Shown: positions 11,359 to 19,381, counted from the first letter of the stretch. The stretch is DNA of 62,085 bases from Methylobacterium ajmalii (GCF_016613415.1 NZ_JACWCT010000098.1:1-62085); one strand, 5' to 3'. A program made the numbers and translations. Notes: generated from the sequence alone by a model not told the origin.

Positions 11359-12293
11359 CCGACGTGGTCCTCGTGTCCGTGGTGGCTCCCGTGGTGCTCC
11401 GGTTCGGGCGCGCCGCCCGCTTCCGCGAGCGGAGCCAATCGGTCGTCCCGGATGGCCTCCGGCTTCGCGTCGACGGCGGCCTTTGCGGCGCGCGAGGGGT
11501 CGTCCGGGTGGGTCGAGGGCCGGGCAAGCAGCACGGCGCCGAAGATGCCAATCAGGATCAGGAAGCCTGCGCCCTCGAAAGCGACCATGTACTTGTCCAT
11601 GAGAAGGTTGCCGACCCGCCGGGCCGAGTCGGGATCCGGTACCGCGTCGGTCACGGGCCAAGCCGGCCGCAGGAACAGCATGCCCACTAGGACGACCCCG
11701 GCGGCGGCTGCGAGCCAGGCCGCGAGGGGGCGCACGGGCGTCACCATGGACATGTCCATTCCGCCGTGGCCGCCATCCCCGTGCTGGTGGTCTGCGTGCC
11801 GGTGCTCCGCATGTCCGCCGTGGGCGCCGTGTGGCATGGCACCGCCCCCGTGGTCGCGCGCGTGGCCGTGCCGTCCCTCGCCGTGCGGCATGGCATGGCC
11901 CTCGTGCCGGTTCCCGGCGTGGCTGCGGCCCTCGCCGCTCGCAGGGTCGTCCTGTCCCGCGCTTGTGGCCTCGTCGCGCGGCACCAGGCCCTTGCTGAAC
12001 CAGCGCTCCAGCGGGGACAGCTCCATGCCGGCCATCATCGCCCCGCCGGGATCGTGCATGACCAGCACCATGAACAGGATCATGACGAGGAAGCCCCCGA
12101 TGTACATCATGACCTGGAGCAGCCCGATCAGGTCGGCCGACAGCAGGATGAACAGGCCGGCGACGCCGATGAACGAGGCCATCAGGAAGATGCCGGAGCG
12201 GAACATACTCATCGTCGTCGCCATGCCGAGCGCGCCGGCGACGGCGACGAAGGAGCAGGCCCCGAAGGCAAGGATATCGAAGGCGGCCATCAT
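11355..12293 (-). CDS. nuoJ: complex I subunit NuoJ with long histidine-rich insertion
   Basis: 312 aa, longer than an ordinary NuoJ (usually 160-210). Residues 1-80 contain the first three helices, including the conserved Tyr-containing pi-bulge region (LLQVMMYIGGFLVMILF). Residues about 124-182 are a His/Gly/Met-rich stretch (repeated HGEGRHGHARDHGG-like text), and residues 185-258 hold the last helices. The C-terminus is again His-rich (about 300-310). The insert falls between helices 3 and 4, so it is a soluble loop. The start is MM with the first ATG at 12293, and the gene overlaps nuoH by ATGATG. The metal-rich loop is not a known complex I feature. Confidence 0.88.
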   Translation of the reverse strand: MMAAFDILAFGACSFVAVAGALGMATTMSMFRSGIFLMASFIGVAGLFILLSADLIGLLQVMMYIGGFLVMILFMVLVMHDPGGAMMAGMELSPLERWFSKGLVPRDEATSAGQDDPASGEGRSHAGNRHEGHAMPHGEGRHGHARDHGGGAMPHGAHGGHAEHRHADHQHGDGGHGGMDMSMVTPVRPLAAWLAAAAGVVLVGMLFLRPAWPVTDAVPDPDSARRVGNLLMDKYMVAFEGAGFLILIGIFGAVLLARPSTHPDDPSRAAKAAVDAKPEAIRDDRLAPLAEAGGAPEPEHHGSHHGHEDHVG

Positions 12294-13192
12294 GCGCCGG
12301 GCCCCACCCCGAGGAGGATCAGGCCGCCGACGAGGAGCACGTTGACGAGGCCGAGTGGGATCAGGATCTTCCAGGAGAGGGCCAGCGTCTCCGCCGTCGA
12401 GAGCGGGCGAACGAGGCGCCCGAGCCCGAGCATCAGCGCCATCAGGCCGTACGTCTTGGCGAGCATCCAGGCCCATCCCGGGAGCCAGGGACCCGAGGGA
12501 CCTCCCAGATAGAGCACCGCCCCGACCGCGGCGACGACCAGGAGCACGCCGGCGAGTGCGACCCGCCACACGAGCGCGGACCAGCCGCCCACGACACCGA
12601 GCACGCCGCCGCCCAGCGAGGCCGCGAACGGCTCCAGGAACGGGGCGCGATACGACTGCATCAGCCCGGTGACGACGTAGAGCAGGAAGCCCAAGGGTTG
12701 TAGGACGACGAACCAGAGGCCGCGCTGCGCGTCGACCACCACTACGGTCGACAACGAACGGGCCATCATGATCACGCCGACGTAGGCGAGCCCGAGCGGC
12801 ACGACGTACGCCACGAGCTGGGCGACGATGCGGTAGCATGCCTCGACCCCCTCGGGGGTATTCGCGCCCCAGCCGGCGAGAGCCAGGCCCAGCACCACGA
12901 AATCCACCACGACGATGACGTAGAAGAGGCCGATGCCGAGGTCCCTCCCGATCAACCCGGGGCCGAGGGGCAGCACGACCATGGCGAGCGCGACGCCCGC
13001 GAGCGCCACGACCGGACCGGCCGGCAGCAGCCATCGGTCGGCGTTGGGCAGTTGGAGGTTGTGCCGCAGCTCGGTGTGCCGCGCCGGGCCGGCCTCCTGG
13101 TCGATGCGAACGAACGCGTGCTCGACCGCGAGCGTCAGGGCAGCCCCCCCGAGCAGGGCGCCCAGGACCGCCAAGGCCGCCGCTACTCCCAT
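12290..13192 (-). CDS. nuoH: complex I subunit NuoH, shortened and lacking quinone-site acidic motifs
   Basis: 300 aa, slightly short for NuoH. The framework is recognisable: an ADRWLLPAGPVV region after helix 1, GIGLFYVIVVVD, LAGWGANTPEG (usual GWSSNSKYA), and a terminal LSWKILIPLGLVNV. Two conserved acidic features are missing. The Glu of the usual AQMISYEV helix is Val here (AQLVAYVV, about residues 124-131), and the usual PFDLPEAExEL loop that lines the quinone chamber reads PFLEPFAASLGGG (184-196). The N-terminal ERR...GPNRxGP motif is also degenerate. This NuoH probably does not form a normal quinone site. Confidence 0.85.
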   Translation of the reverse strand: MGVAAALAVLGALLGGAALTLAVEHAFVRIDQEAGPARHTELRHNLQLPNADRWLLPAGPVVALAGVALAMVVLPLGPGLIGRDLGIGLFYVIVVVDFVVLGLALAGWGANTPEGVEACYRIVAQLVAYVVPLGLAYVGVIMMARSLSTVVVVDAQRGLWFVVLQPLGFLLYVVTGLMQSYRAPFLEPFAASLGGGVLGVVGGWSALVWRVALAGVLLVVAAVGAVLYLGGPSGPWLPGWAWMLAKTYGLMALMLGLGRLVRPLSTAETLALSWKILIPLGLVNVLLVGGLILLGVGPGA

Positions 13193-13527
13193 CGCAGCCC
13201 GCCCATGCCCCAGGCGTAGGCGATGCCAGCCGACAGGAGCGCGATGAAGACCAGCATGTCGAGGAAGGCGCTCATGCCGATGTCGGCGAAGACGACCGCC
13301 CACGGGTACATGAAGATCATCTCCATGTCGAAGGCGAGGAAGATCAGCGCGTAGACCGCGTAACCGAAGCGGAACTGCGCCCACGCGGGGGGAGCGCGGA
13401 CGGTCCGCGTTGGCGCGCGCGCGAACGCGGCCACGGCCAGCAGCGCAAGGCCCATGGCCATGAGCAGCACGAGGGCCACGAACCCGAAATCACCCAGGAC
13501 TGGGCTTTGCGCCGGCATCCGCTCCAT
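13183..13527 (-). CDS. nuoA: complex I subunit NuoA, first gene of the membrane-arm operon
   Basis: 114 aa from the ATG at 13527 (MERMPAQS), chosen because AGGAG is 6 nt upstream; the frame is open further upstream but without a ribosome site. It shows the NuoA pattern: helix 1, then WAQFRFGYAVYALIFLAFDMEMIFMYPWAVVF with the conserved Asp/Glu pair (FDMEMIF) and YPWAV, then a last helix. In normal loci nuoB follows; here nuoH follows directly, overlapping by 10 bases. No peripheral-arm gene is found anywhere in the window. Confidence 0.9.
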   Translation of the reverse strand: MERMPAQSPVLGDFGFVALVLLMAMGLALLAVAAFARAPTRTVRAPPAWAQFRFGYAVYALIFLAFDMEMIFMYPWAVVFADIGMSAFLDMLVFIALLSAGIAYAWGMGGLRWE

Positions 13528-13951
13528 TCCCTTCTCCTGCTGACCGCCCCCACCCGAGGCAGGGCCCCTCCGTGGCCTGGGACGCCTAGGCGACGTGGCC
13601 CGCATGTCGACGGCGTCAATCCTCCGCGAACGCCCGCCCCGCATGGTCGTCGACAGGCGGAGGAGGTTGGCGAAGGCGCTGAGCAGACCGACCGCGGGAA
13701 GCGCGGCTTCGGCCCCGCGGAGCGGGCCTTCCCCCCTCCTCCCCGACCTCGGCACCCCCGGGGGTGGACGAACTCTCGATGCGGCTCATCGTGGCGGCCC
13801 TGCTACGGGGTGGTCCGGGGATCTAGGCCGGCGTGGGAACGCACGGTCCGGCGGCTCGGGGAAATGGTCGGGCGCTCGCGGCCGTGCCGCGGGCACCATC
13901 CTGCCTCAGACACCGTGGCAGGTGAGGCTCGCCAGCCGCAGGTATCGCCGG
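13528..13951. other. intergenic region upstream of the nuo-like operon
   Basis: About 420 bases between the RTX gene 3' end and nuoA. It must hold the promoter for the seven-gene operon. The only element I can support is the AGGAG ribosome site next to nuoA. Frames crossing the region are GC-rich and low in complexity, and none looks like a protein. Confidence 0.4.
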
Positions 13952-15379
13952 CTATTGAAAGATGAGCTGGGAGCCGACCGACGTGATGGCCGGGTCGTTC
14001 ACGAAGGCGCCTGCCCGTCCGTCGTCCGCGTTGAACATGAAATCGTCCTGGGCCATCTGGCTCTTCGTCAGGCCTTCAAGGAAGATCGACCCGTTGCCCT
14101 GGTCCGTCTGCCAGCTGACCAGGACGCCGGTGTGCCCGTCGTCGTGCGCCGAGACCCCGTCGGCAACGGTGACTTGGCTCGGCAGGATGTCCCGGAATGC
14201 GATATGGTCGAAGGCGCCCGGGCCGGCGTCGAAGCCGCCGGTGACGACGTCGTTCCCGGTATCGGGTCCCACGATGAAGGCGTCGGCGCCGTCGCCGCCG
14301 TTCAGCTCGTCGTTCCCCTTGCCGCCGTCGAGCATGTCGTGGCCGGCGCCGGCGTAGAGCTTGTCGTTGCCGTGCTCGCCCATGAGGTTGTCGGCCTGAT
14401 CGCCGCCGTACAACCGGTCCGAGCCGGCGCCGCCCCTGAGGTCGTCCTGGCCCGCACCGCCGTCGAGGACGTCGTCGCCGGCATCGCCGCGTAGATCGTC
14501 GTCCCCGGCAGCCCCGAACAGCAGGTCGTTCCCGCCTAGGCCAAAGTAGTAGTCCCGCTCGCCGGTGCCTTGGAACGTATCGGCTTGGCTGGAGCCTTCC
14601 CTTACGTTGAACTCGTCGAAGCGGAACGTGTTTGCGGAACCGGTGTCACTCCCCGGGTTCGGGGCACCGAGGTTGAAGCCCTCGTCCTTCGCGTAGCTCA
14701 AGGCGGTGACGTGGTCCGCGTCCGCGCTCGTCGGCTGAATGAGCATCCTGTCGTCCGTGAACATGAAATCGTCCTGCGCGAGGTCCGTCTTCCGGACGCC
14801 CGCCAGCAGGACCGAGCCCTCGCCCCCGGTCACGTCCCAGCTGATCTTCACACCGGCGGAAGTGTCTTGGAATCTGAGGTCCTCGGGCGCGAGGTCCCGT
14901 ACCGCGAGGTGGTCCAGGATGCCGGGACCGGCGGAGAAGTCGGTGATGACGTCGTTGCCGCTGTCGGGCGAGATGACGAAGGCATCGCCTCCCGGACCGC
15001 CTGTCAGGATGTCGTTGCCGGGACCGCCCTCAAGATCGCCGTGTCCGACGCCCTCGTTGAGATAGTCGTTCCCTTCGGCGCCACGCAATGCGTCCGCGGC
15101 CCCGCCGCCGATCAGGACGTCGTTTCCCTTGCCGCCGTCGAGGTGGTCCATGCCGGCGCCCCCCAGGAGGACGTCGTTGCCCTTGCCGCCCTGCAGGTCA
15201 TCGTCTTGGCCTCGGCCGGCGAGATAGTCGCTCCCGCCTCGGCCGAAGGCGATGTCCATCCGGCCGGTGCCGGGGTAGGCGTCGGGATCTCGCTCTCCGA
15301 TGAGCAATCGGTAGTCGCCGAAGTCCTCCTGAACGTTGTGGTCGTTCGCAGGGACTTGGTGGTGCGAGCGATGCGACAT
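13952..15379 (-). CDS. RTX-type calcium-binding repeat protein with internal duplication
   Basis: 475 aa from the ATG at 15379 (MSHRSHHQVPA), chosen for the AGGAG 7 nt upstream. The frame is open further upstream but that part is implausible. The protein is built of GGxGxD-type nonapeptide repeats (hemolysin-type calcium-binding) in two blocks, about residues 40-130 and 270-360. Each block is followed by a similar non-repeat domain ending in QDDFMF (GNDVITDFSAG...LLAGVRKTDLAQDDFMF and GNDVVTGGFDAG...LEGLTKSQMAQDDFMF), so the gene arose by internal duplication. Such proteins are usually exported by type I secretion and fold on Ca2+ outside the cell. No catalytic domain is seen. A CsoR-like palindrome lies 65-79 bases upstream. 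Confidence 0.82.
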   Translation of the reverse strand: MSHRSHHQVPANDHNVQEDFGDYRLLIGERDPDAYPGTGRMDIAFGRGGSDYLAGRGQDDDLQGGKGNDVLLGGAGMDHLDGGKGNDVLIGGGAADALRGAEGNDYLNEGVGHGDLEGGPGNDILTGGPGGDAFVISPDSGNDVITDFSAGPGILDHLAVRDLAPEDLRFQDTSAGVKISWDVTGGEGSVLLAGVRKTDLAQDDFMFTDDRMLIQPTSADADHVTALSYAKDEGFNLGAPNPGSDTGSANTFRFDEFNVREGSSQADTFQGTGERDYYFGLGGNDLLFGAAGDDDLRGDAGDDVLDGGAGQDDLRGGAGSDRLYGGDQADNLMGEHGNDKLYAGAGHDMLDGGKGNDELNGGDGADAFIVGPDTGNDVVTGGFDAGPGAFDHIAFRDILPSQVTVADGVSAHDDGHTGVLVSWQTDQGNGSIFLEGLTKSQMAQDDFMFNADDGRAGAFVNDPAITSVGSQLIFQ

Positions 15380-15443
15380 GAGGGATCTCCTGCCGATGAG
15401 CCAAGAATCGGAAGCCAACCCGCCCGGGTTGCGCATCCGCCTA

Positions 15444-15458
15444 TACCCCATCGGGGTA
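15444..15458. promoter_or_regulatory. CsoR-like operator upstream of the RTX gene
   Basis: TACCCCATCGGGGTA, a perfect 6-bp inverted repeat with a 3-base centre. On the minus strand it runs into TATAGG, so the site overlaps a possible -10 region about 60 bases before the RTX start. The same TACCCC-N3-GGGGTA followed by TATA is found upstream of the Tat-exported protein gene at 19382, and a close variant lies between csp3 and csoR. Regulation by the local CsoR is inferred from this match. Confidence 0.6.
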
Positions 15459-15635
15459 GGCAGGCTTCCAACACCCCGCCCGCGAAGCTGTTTCATCCCT
15501 ACCGCGGCGCGGGGCGGTTTGACGCAGGCCCCGCCGTGCGCTCCGCGTCGGAACGGATTGCCACGGTCCCGCCGCTCCGGACGCCTTGACACCTGGTTCC
15601 AGGAAACGGGCAGGTGTTCGGAATACGTGTCCCGA

Positions 15636-15648
15636 ACCCCCTCGGGGT
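15636..15648. promoter_or_regulatory. second, weaker CsoR-like palindrome
   Basis: ACCCCCTCGGGGT, 5-bp arms with a 3-base centre, about 190 bases upstream of the site at 15444 and in the same intergenic region. It is followed by TATAT on the plus strand, yet no convincing plus-strand gene lies downstream. It may be an auxiliary RTX site or chance in GC-rich DNA. The rest of 15380-15933 shows no gene. Confidence 0.3.
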
Positions 15649-15933
15649 ATATCCCACTCTTGAGTGGGCCCTTCGTCGCGGCGGGGTGCTGACGGCGTCG
15701 ACCACCGGGGTGGATGCCCGATCAGGTTGACCGCGGAAAGGTGGCCACCGGCCCAAGGCGGTAGTTGTCCGCATCCCCCGCGATTTGCCCGGATGCGCCT
15801 TACGAAGCAGCCGGGGCCAAGCGTCAGCCTCGTCGAGGGGACGGGGTGCCCGAGTCGGCTTTGGCCGGCGCGGCCGGCACGAACGCTCGTGATGTCTCAC
15901 TAGGCCGGAGAGAGGGGCCGCGCGGCCTGGACA

Positions 15934-17226
15934 TCACCTGGGCGCGCCGACCGGCCGTGCGATGGCCAGCACTCCCTTGAGGCCGGTTCCGAAGCGCGCG
16001 ATGGTCTCGCGATGCCCCCGCAGCTCGCTGTACGGCAGGTAACGAAGATCCAGCTCGCTCACACGCGAGAAGGCAGGTCTGGCGAACTGCGCCCGGACGT
16101 CCTCCTCCCTGTTGTCGGGCGCGACGAGGAAGAGGTTGCGGGCCGTCCCGCCCTCGACGCCGAGCGCCAAGTCGAGCATCCGCACGATCCCGGAGTATAT
16201 GCTCGTCGTATGCTCGACCTCGAAGGCCGCCGCCACGTCCCTGCTCGCCTTTTCGAGCCAGATCACGTCGATGAGCCGGACCGTTTCGGCCGTTCCGTTG
16301 GCGGTGAGCCGTTCGGGTAACCGGTCGAGGCAGCCGTCGGACAGCCTGCCGCCTGCGTAAGGACGGCCCCCGTCATTCGAGGCGACCCAGACGTCGAAAC
16401 CGAGCGCGAGCCCGAGGTCCCGGAGCCAGCCCTGGATCTCGGTGTGGGTATGGTCGGCCTCGCTTGCGGCCTGGGCCGCCTTCGAGGCGGCGCCGGCCGC
16501 CTCCGCCCGCAAGCGTTCGAGATCCTCCCGCCATCGCTCCAGCGCCCCGGTGGCATCCCGCTCGGGAAGCGGGTAGCGCCCCGACCCGACGTCGAACAGG
16601 AAGCCGGCCACGGCGCCGAGGTCGTTCGACAGGAGCGTCCGGTGGGCGGCGTTGAGGGCAAGGATGCCTTGGCGCATCGCGAGGTACTCGTCCCACCTGC
16701 CGAGCTTCACGTTGGCGCCCATGAGCGCGTTGAAGCCCTTGACGATGGCGGTGTTGAACGGGGAGGCCACGGTCGGATGCAGGAAGTACAGCAGGTTCGC
16801 CGCGGCCGGGCCAAGCCCTTTAATGCGCGACTGGTCGAGCGTTCGGATGGCCGCCAGGACCTGCGCCTCGGCGTTGCAGCAAAGGCAGGCGTCGAGGAAG
16901 CGCCCAAAGGCCAGCTGGTTGGCCCGATCCTCGTAGATGTCAGGGATGCGAAGCTTGGGCTTCCAGAGGAAGGCATGGTCGGCGCCCTTGAACACCTGGC
17001 GCTGCTCGGCGATGGAGGAGACGATGGTCTCCAGCGAGGAGCCGCGGTAGGCGTTGCCGAAGGTGTCGGACCGGATCTCGTCTATGACCGCCTGGATGCC
17101 GCGCCGGATCGAGCGGAAGTTCTTGATGCGCTCCTCCCACAGGAACCACGTTCTGTAGGAGGCGCCTGGGTCCTCGCGCCAGTGCCGGATGAGATTGCCG
17201 ATCCAGGCGTCGTTCACGTTCGTCAT
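15934..17226 (-). CDS. putative PD-(D/E)xK-like nuclease with HhH-like region
   Basis: 430 aa. Around residues 133-150, SRIKGLGPAAANLLYFLHP resembles a helix-hairpin-helix DNA-contact element. A central stretch (about 220-260) is a likely coiled coil rich in Ala/Glu/Arg. The C-terminal part reads RLIDVIWLEKASRDVAAAFEVEHTTSIYSG: an Asp followed about 15-20 residues later by E-x-E on a hydrophobic strand, as in PD-(D/E)xK-type restriction nucleases with altered third residue. This EVEHTTS...RMLDL motif occurs, to my knowledge, in putative type II restriction endonucleases. No methyltransferase partner is adjacent. The function, possibly phage defence, is inferred. Confidence 0.5.
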   Translation of the reverse strand: MTNVNDAWIGNLIRHWREDPGASYRTWFLWEERIKNFRSIRRGIQAVIDEIRSDTFGNAYRGSSLETIVSSIAEQRQVFKGADHAFLWKPKLRIPDIYEDRANQLAFGRFLDACLCCNAEAQVLAAIRTLDQSRIKGLGPAAANLLYFLHPTVASPFNTAIVKGFNALMGANVKLGRWDEYLAMRQGILALNAAHRTLLSNDLGAVAGFLFDVGSGRYPLPERDATGALERWREDLERLRAEAAGAASKAAQAASEADHTHTEIQGWLRDLGLALGFDVWVASNDGGRPYAGGRLSDGCLDRLPERLTANGTAETVRLIDVIWLEKASRDVAAAFEVEHTTSIYSGIVRMLDLALGVEGGTARNLFLVAPDNREEDVRAQFARPAFSRVSELDLRYLPYSELRGHRETIARFGTGLKGVLAIARPVGAPR

Positions 17227-18156
17227 ATTCGGGGGCTTGGTGGTCGTGGCTCCCGAATATGCCTGGTCGGGGTATCAGGCACCACAGGGCCGTGGACGCG
17301 CAGGCAGGGTTTCCGATGATGGCGGGAGGGTGTCGCAACCGTGCAACAGATGCGAGAGGCGTCGGTGATGGCGGGGCGCACGCGCCCAGGCGGCATGCCG
17401 ATAGCAGCTCCCGGAGATCAGTGCCGCGGCTCATCCCGTGAAGCTTTTCCTAACCGGCGGTCCCGCACACATGAGAAGCGGACTGCCGTGGGCGAGTCCG
17501 CGGCGCAAGGTGACGGGCGCACTGCGGCCTGCGTCCGTTGCGCATCAAGGCCGGGGCCGACGGCGCGAGACCCGGGGGCCGCCCACGGCGACCGCCACGC
17601 AGGCGAGGCGGTCCCGCCGCGCCGATTGGTCCCGCCCATCCGCATGTTCTGGGCCCGGGCGCTGACGGTCCGGCACCGTGCCTGTACGTGCATCGTCGGC
17701 ATGCGGGGATCTCGCCCCGCGCGGGCCGGCGGTGCGCTGGCCGTGGCGACGCCGTTCGAGGACGCTGCGCCGCCAGTGGTCCCAGCGGCACGCGGCACGA
17801 GCTGGTCGGCCTTCCTCGCAATTCCTCCACGCCCATGAAGGCGAGCGGGGAGCCTCTGGGATGCCGGAGAGCCTGGCGCAGCCCGGGGCCAGCCCGGCCC
17901 CGACAAGGATGGCGTCCGACGAACCGATGAACTCGCCGCGAAGCCTGGTGGATCCCTCCGGCGGACTGGCCGGCTCGGCTGTCCGGGCGCGGGGGCAGTG
18001 ATATGTGCCATGAGGCCCGATGCGATTGCACCTGACACCTCCCAAGCCGGCCCGGGCAGGGCATCGGTCAGAAGGGCCGGCGGGACAACCGGGACGAGGC
18101 GGCGCGCAGGGAATGCCGCCGAGCGGCCGTGTCCTGAGCCGCCCCGGACGAGCGGT
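17227..18156. other. 930-base region without a recognisable gene
   Basis: Several long frames exist on both strands because of the high GC content, but their products are Arg/Pro/Ala-rich with no domain, signal or plausible ribosome site. It lies between the 5' end of the nuclease gene and the 3' end of csp3, and may contain the nuclease promoter and decayed DNA. I see no RNA gene. Confidence 0.35.
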
Positions 18157-18489
18157 TCAGGCCGCCATCTTCCGACAGCTTTCCGCGCAGCGGCGGCACT
18201 GGTCGACGCAGTGCTGCATATCGCCCACCTGCTCGCAGCTCCGCGCGCAATCCTCGCACACGTCGGCGCACTCGCGGCAGGTGTGCTTATGATGGCTCGT
18301 GCCGAGGAGCATGAAGTGCGCCGAGGTGCGGCAGATCTCGGCGCAGGCGAGCATGAGGCGAAGATGCTCCGCCTCGACGTGCTTCCCGCCGGCGGGCAGG
18401 CAGTGGTTGGATGCCATGCCGAGGCAGGTCTGGTAGCAGCGCAGGCACTCGTCGATGCATGCCTGCATGTCCGGTCTCATCTGGTGCAT
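18157..18489 (-). CDS. csp3: cytosolic copper storage protein (Csp3-like)
   Basis: 110 aa from the ATG at 18489 (MHQMRPDMQ); another ATG is three codons in. No signal peptide, which points to the cytosolic Csp3 type rather than exported Csp1. Sixteen cysteines are spaced along predicted helices in CxxxC and CxxC patterns (for example ACIDECLRCYQTC, CRECADVCEDCARSC, CVDQCRRCAESC), the layout of the four-helix bundle that fills its core with many Cu(I) ions. A His-rich turn (TSHHKHTC) lies between helices. Divergent from csoR, with a CsoR-type palindrome between them, so copper-induced expression is likely. Confidence 0.85.
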   Translation of the reverse strand: MHQMRPDMQACIDECLRCYQTCLGMASNHCLPAGGKHVEAEHLRLMLACAEICRTSAHFMLLGTSHHKHTCRECADVCEDCARSCEQVGDMQHCVDQCRRCAESCRKMAA

Positions 18490-18536
18490 TGTGTCGCTCG
18501 CATTGTTGGACGTTCGGCCAAGCCTTACTATGGCTG

Positions 18537-18567
18537 CGTGGGCCCGCCCGCGCGGAGCGGGCCCACG
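18537..18567. other. strong hairpin in the csp3 leader
   Basis: CGTGGGCCCGC at 18537-18547 pairs perfectly with GCGGGCCCACG at 18557-18567 around a 9-base loop. It sits between the CsoR-type operator (18580-18598) and the csp3 start (18489), so it would lie in the csp3 5' untranslated RNA. There is no T-run, so it is not an obvious terminator on either strand. An effect on RNA stability or translation is possible but unproven. Confidence 0.5.
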
Positions 18568-18579
18568 ACGAAGAGGCAA

Positions 18580-18598
18580 CATACCCTGGCAGGGTATG
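18580..18598. promoter_or_regulatory. CsoR-type operator between csp3 and csoR
   Basis: CATACCCTGGCAGGGTATG, perfect 8-bp arms with a 3-base centre. The GC-tract dyad in an AT frame is typical of operators bound by CsoR-family tetramers. It lies in the 162-base divergent intergenic region and can control both csp3 (minus) and csoR (plus). Related palindromes are at 19382 and 15444. Confidence 0.75.
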
Positions 18599-18651
18599 GT
18601 TCCAAAACCCTGGGCCGGCGGCCGCCCGTCCCATCAGAGGCGCAAGGCAGC

Positions 18652-18954
18652 ATGTCGGGTTCCGAAAAGGACCACGGTGGGGTCACGGTCAACCACAAGC
18701 AGCAACTCCCCCGGCTGCGTCGCATCGAAGGGCAGGTGCGTGGCATCCAGCAAATGATCGAGACGGAGCGATACTGCGTCGACGTCGCGCACCAGATCGA
18801 TGCCGTCATCGCCGCGTTGCGCCGAGTGCAGTCCGACATGATCCGCGACCATATGCACGGGTTGGTGCAAGCCTCCGTCGCGAGCAACCTCTCGCAGGAG
18901 GAGCGGCAGCGCCTGGCCGACGAGATCGGCAGCCTTATCGGCAGGATCGTGTAG
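18652..18954 (+). CDS. csoR: CsoR-family copper-sensing repressor
   Basis: 100 aa from the ATG at 18652; the frame is open far upstream but only this part is conserved. An all-helical DUF156 fold: LPRLRRIEGQVRGIQQMIETERYCVDVAHQIDAV then MIRDHMHGLV. Metal-ligand positions by CsoR spacing (C, +25, +29) are C42, H67 and L71, so the first two ligands are present but the third, normally Cys, is Leu; H69 is near and might substitute. The N-terminus adds H8 and H15. Apo-protein is expected to bind GC-tract palindromes and release on Cu(I). The adjacent csp3 gene and palindromes support the copper assignment; an altered metal preference is possible. Confidence 0.85.
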   Translation: MSGSEKDHGGVTVNHKQQLPRLRRIEGQVRGIQQMIETERYCVDVAHQIDAVIAALRRVQSDMIRDHMHGLVQASVASNLSQEERQRLADEIGSLIGRIV

Positions 18955-19381
18955 CCGAGGGCAGGACTGTCGGATGTCAGGCGCTGCGAGCGCCCTGCCA
19001 CGACCGGGTCGCCCCTCGTGCCGCATCCCGGCGTTGCGGCCCGGACGCATGCGCGGTCCCGAAGGCCGACCGGCGCCGCGGGACCGCGGGCGGCACAACC
19101 TGTACGCCCCCTGGCGTCCAAGCGCGATGCGGCCCTGGAACGGCCGCGGGCCTTGGGCCATGCATAGCGATGGTCGGCTCGGTCCTGGCAGGCCGACCAG
19201 CCGCCGCGGACTGAGGGGATCGGTCCCGGCACACCTCCAGGCGGCGGAAGCCGGCGCATGGCCGACAAGGCCCGCCCTGTCCCTCGCCCTCAAGAGTGGC
19301 GGTGAGGCAACATTTCGGCCCGATGAGAACCGCCCAAGGGATCACGGGTGAATAGCCTTTGACCCCGGTTCCCGACGGTTT
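18955..19381. other. intergenic region before the Tat copper-protein gene
   Basis: About 430 bases after csoR with no protein-like frame. The last 60 bases approach the operator and -10 of the next gene. A TTGACC lies at 19359-19364 but is too far from the TATAAT at 19395 for an ordinary sigma-70 spacing. I see nothing else. Confidence 0.35.

Noticed and set aside
13952..15379. DNA-level tandem repeat array in the RTX gene
   Set aside because: The repetition is explained by GGxGxD codons of the calcium-binding repeats, not by an independent DNA element.
17418..18045. Overlapping minus-strand frames of 160-206 codons before csp3
   Set aside because: Low-complexity products in several registers, no conserved motif, no ribosome site.
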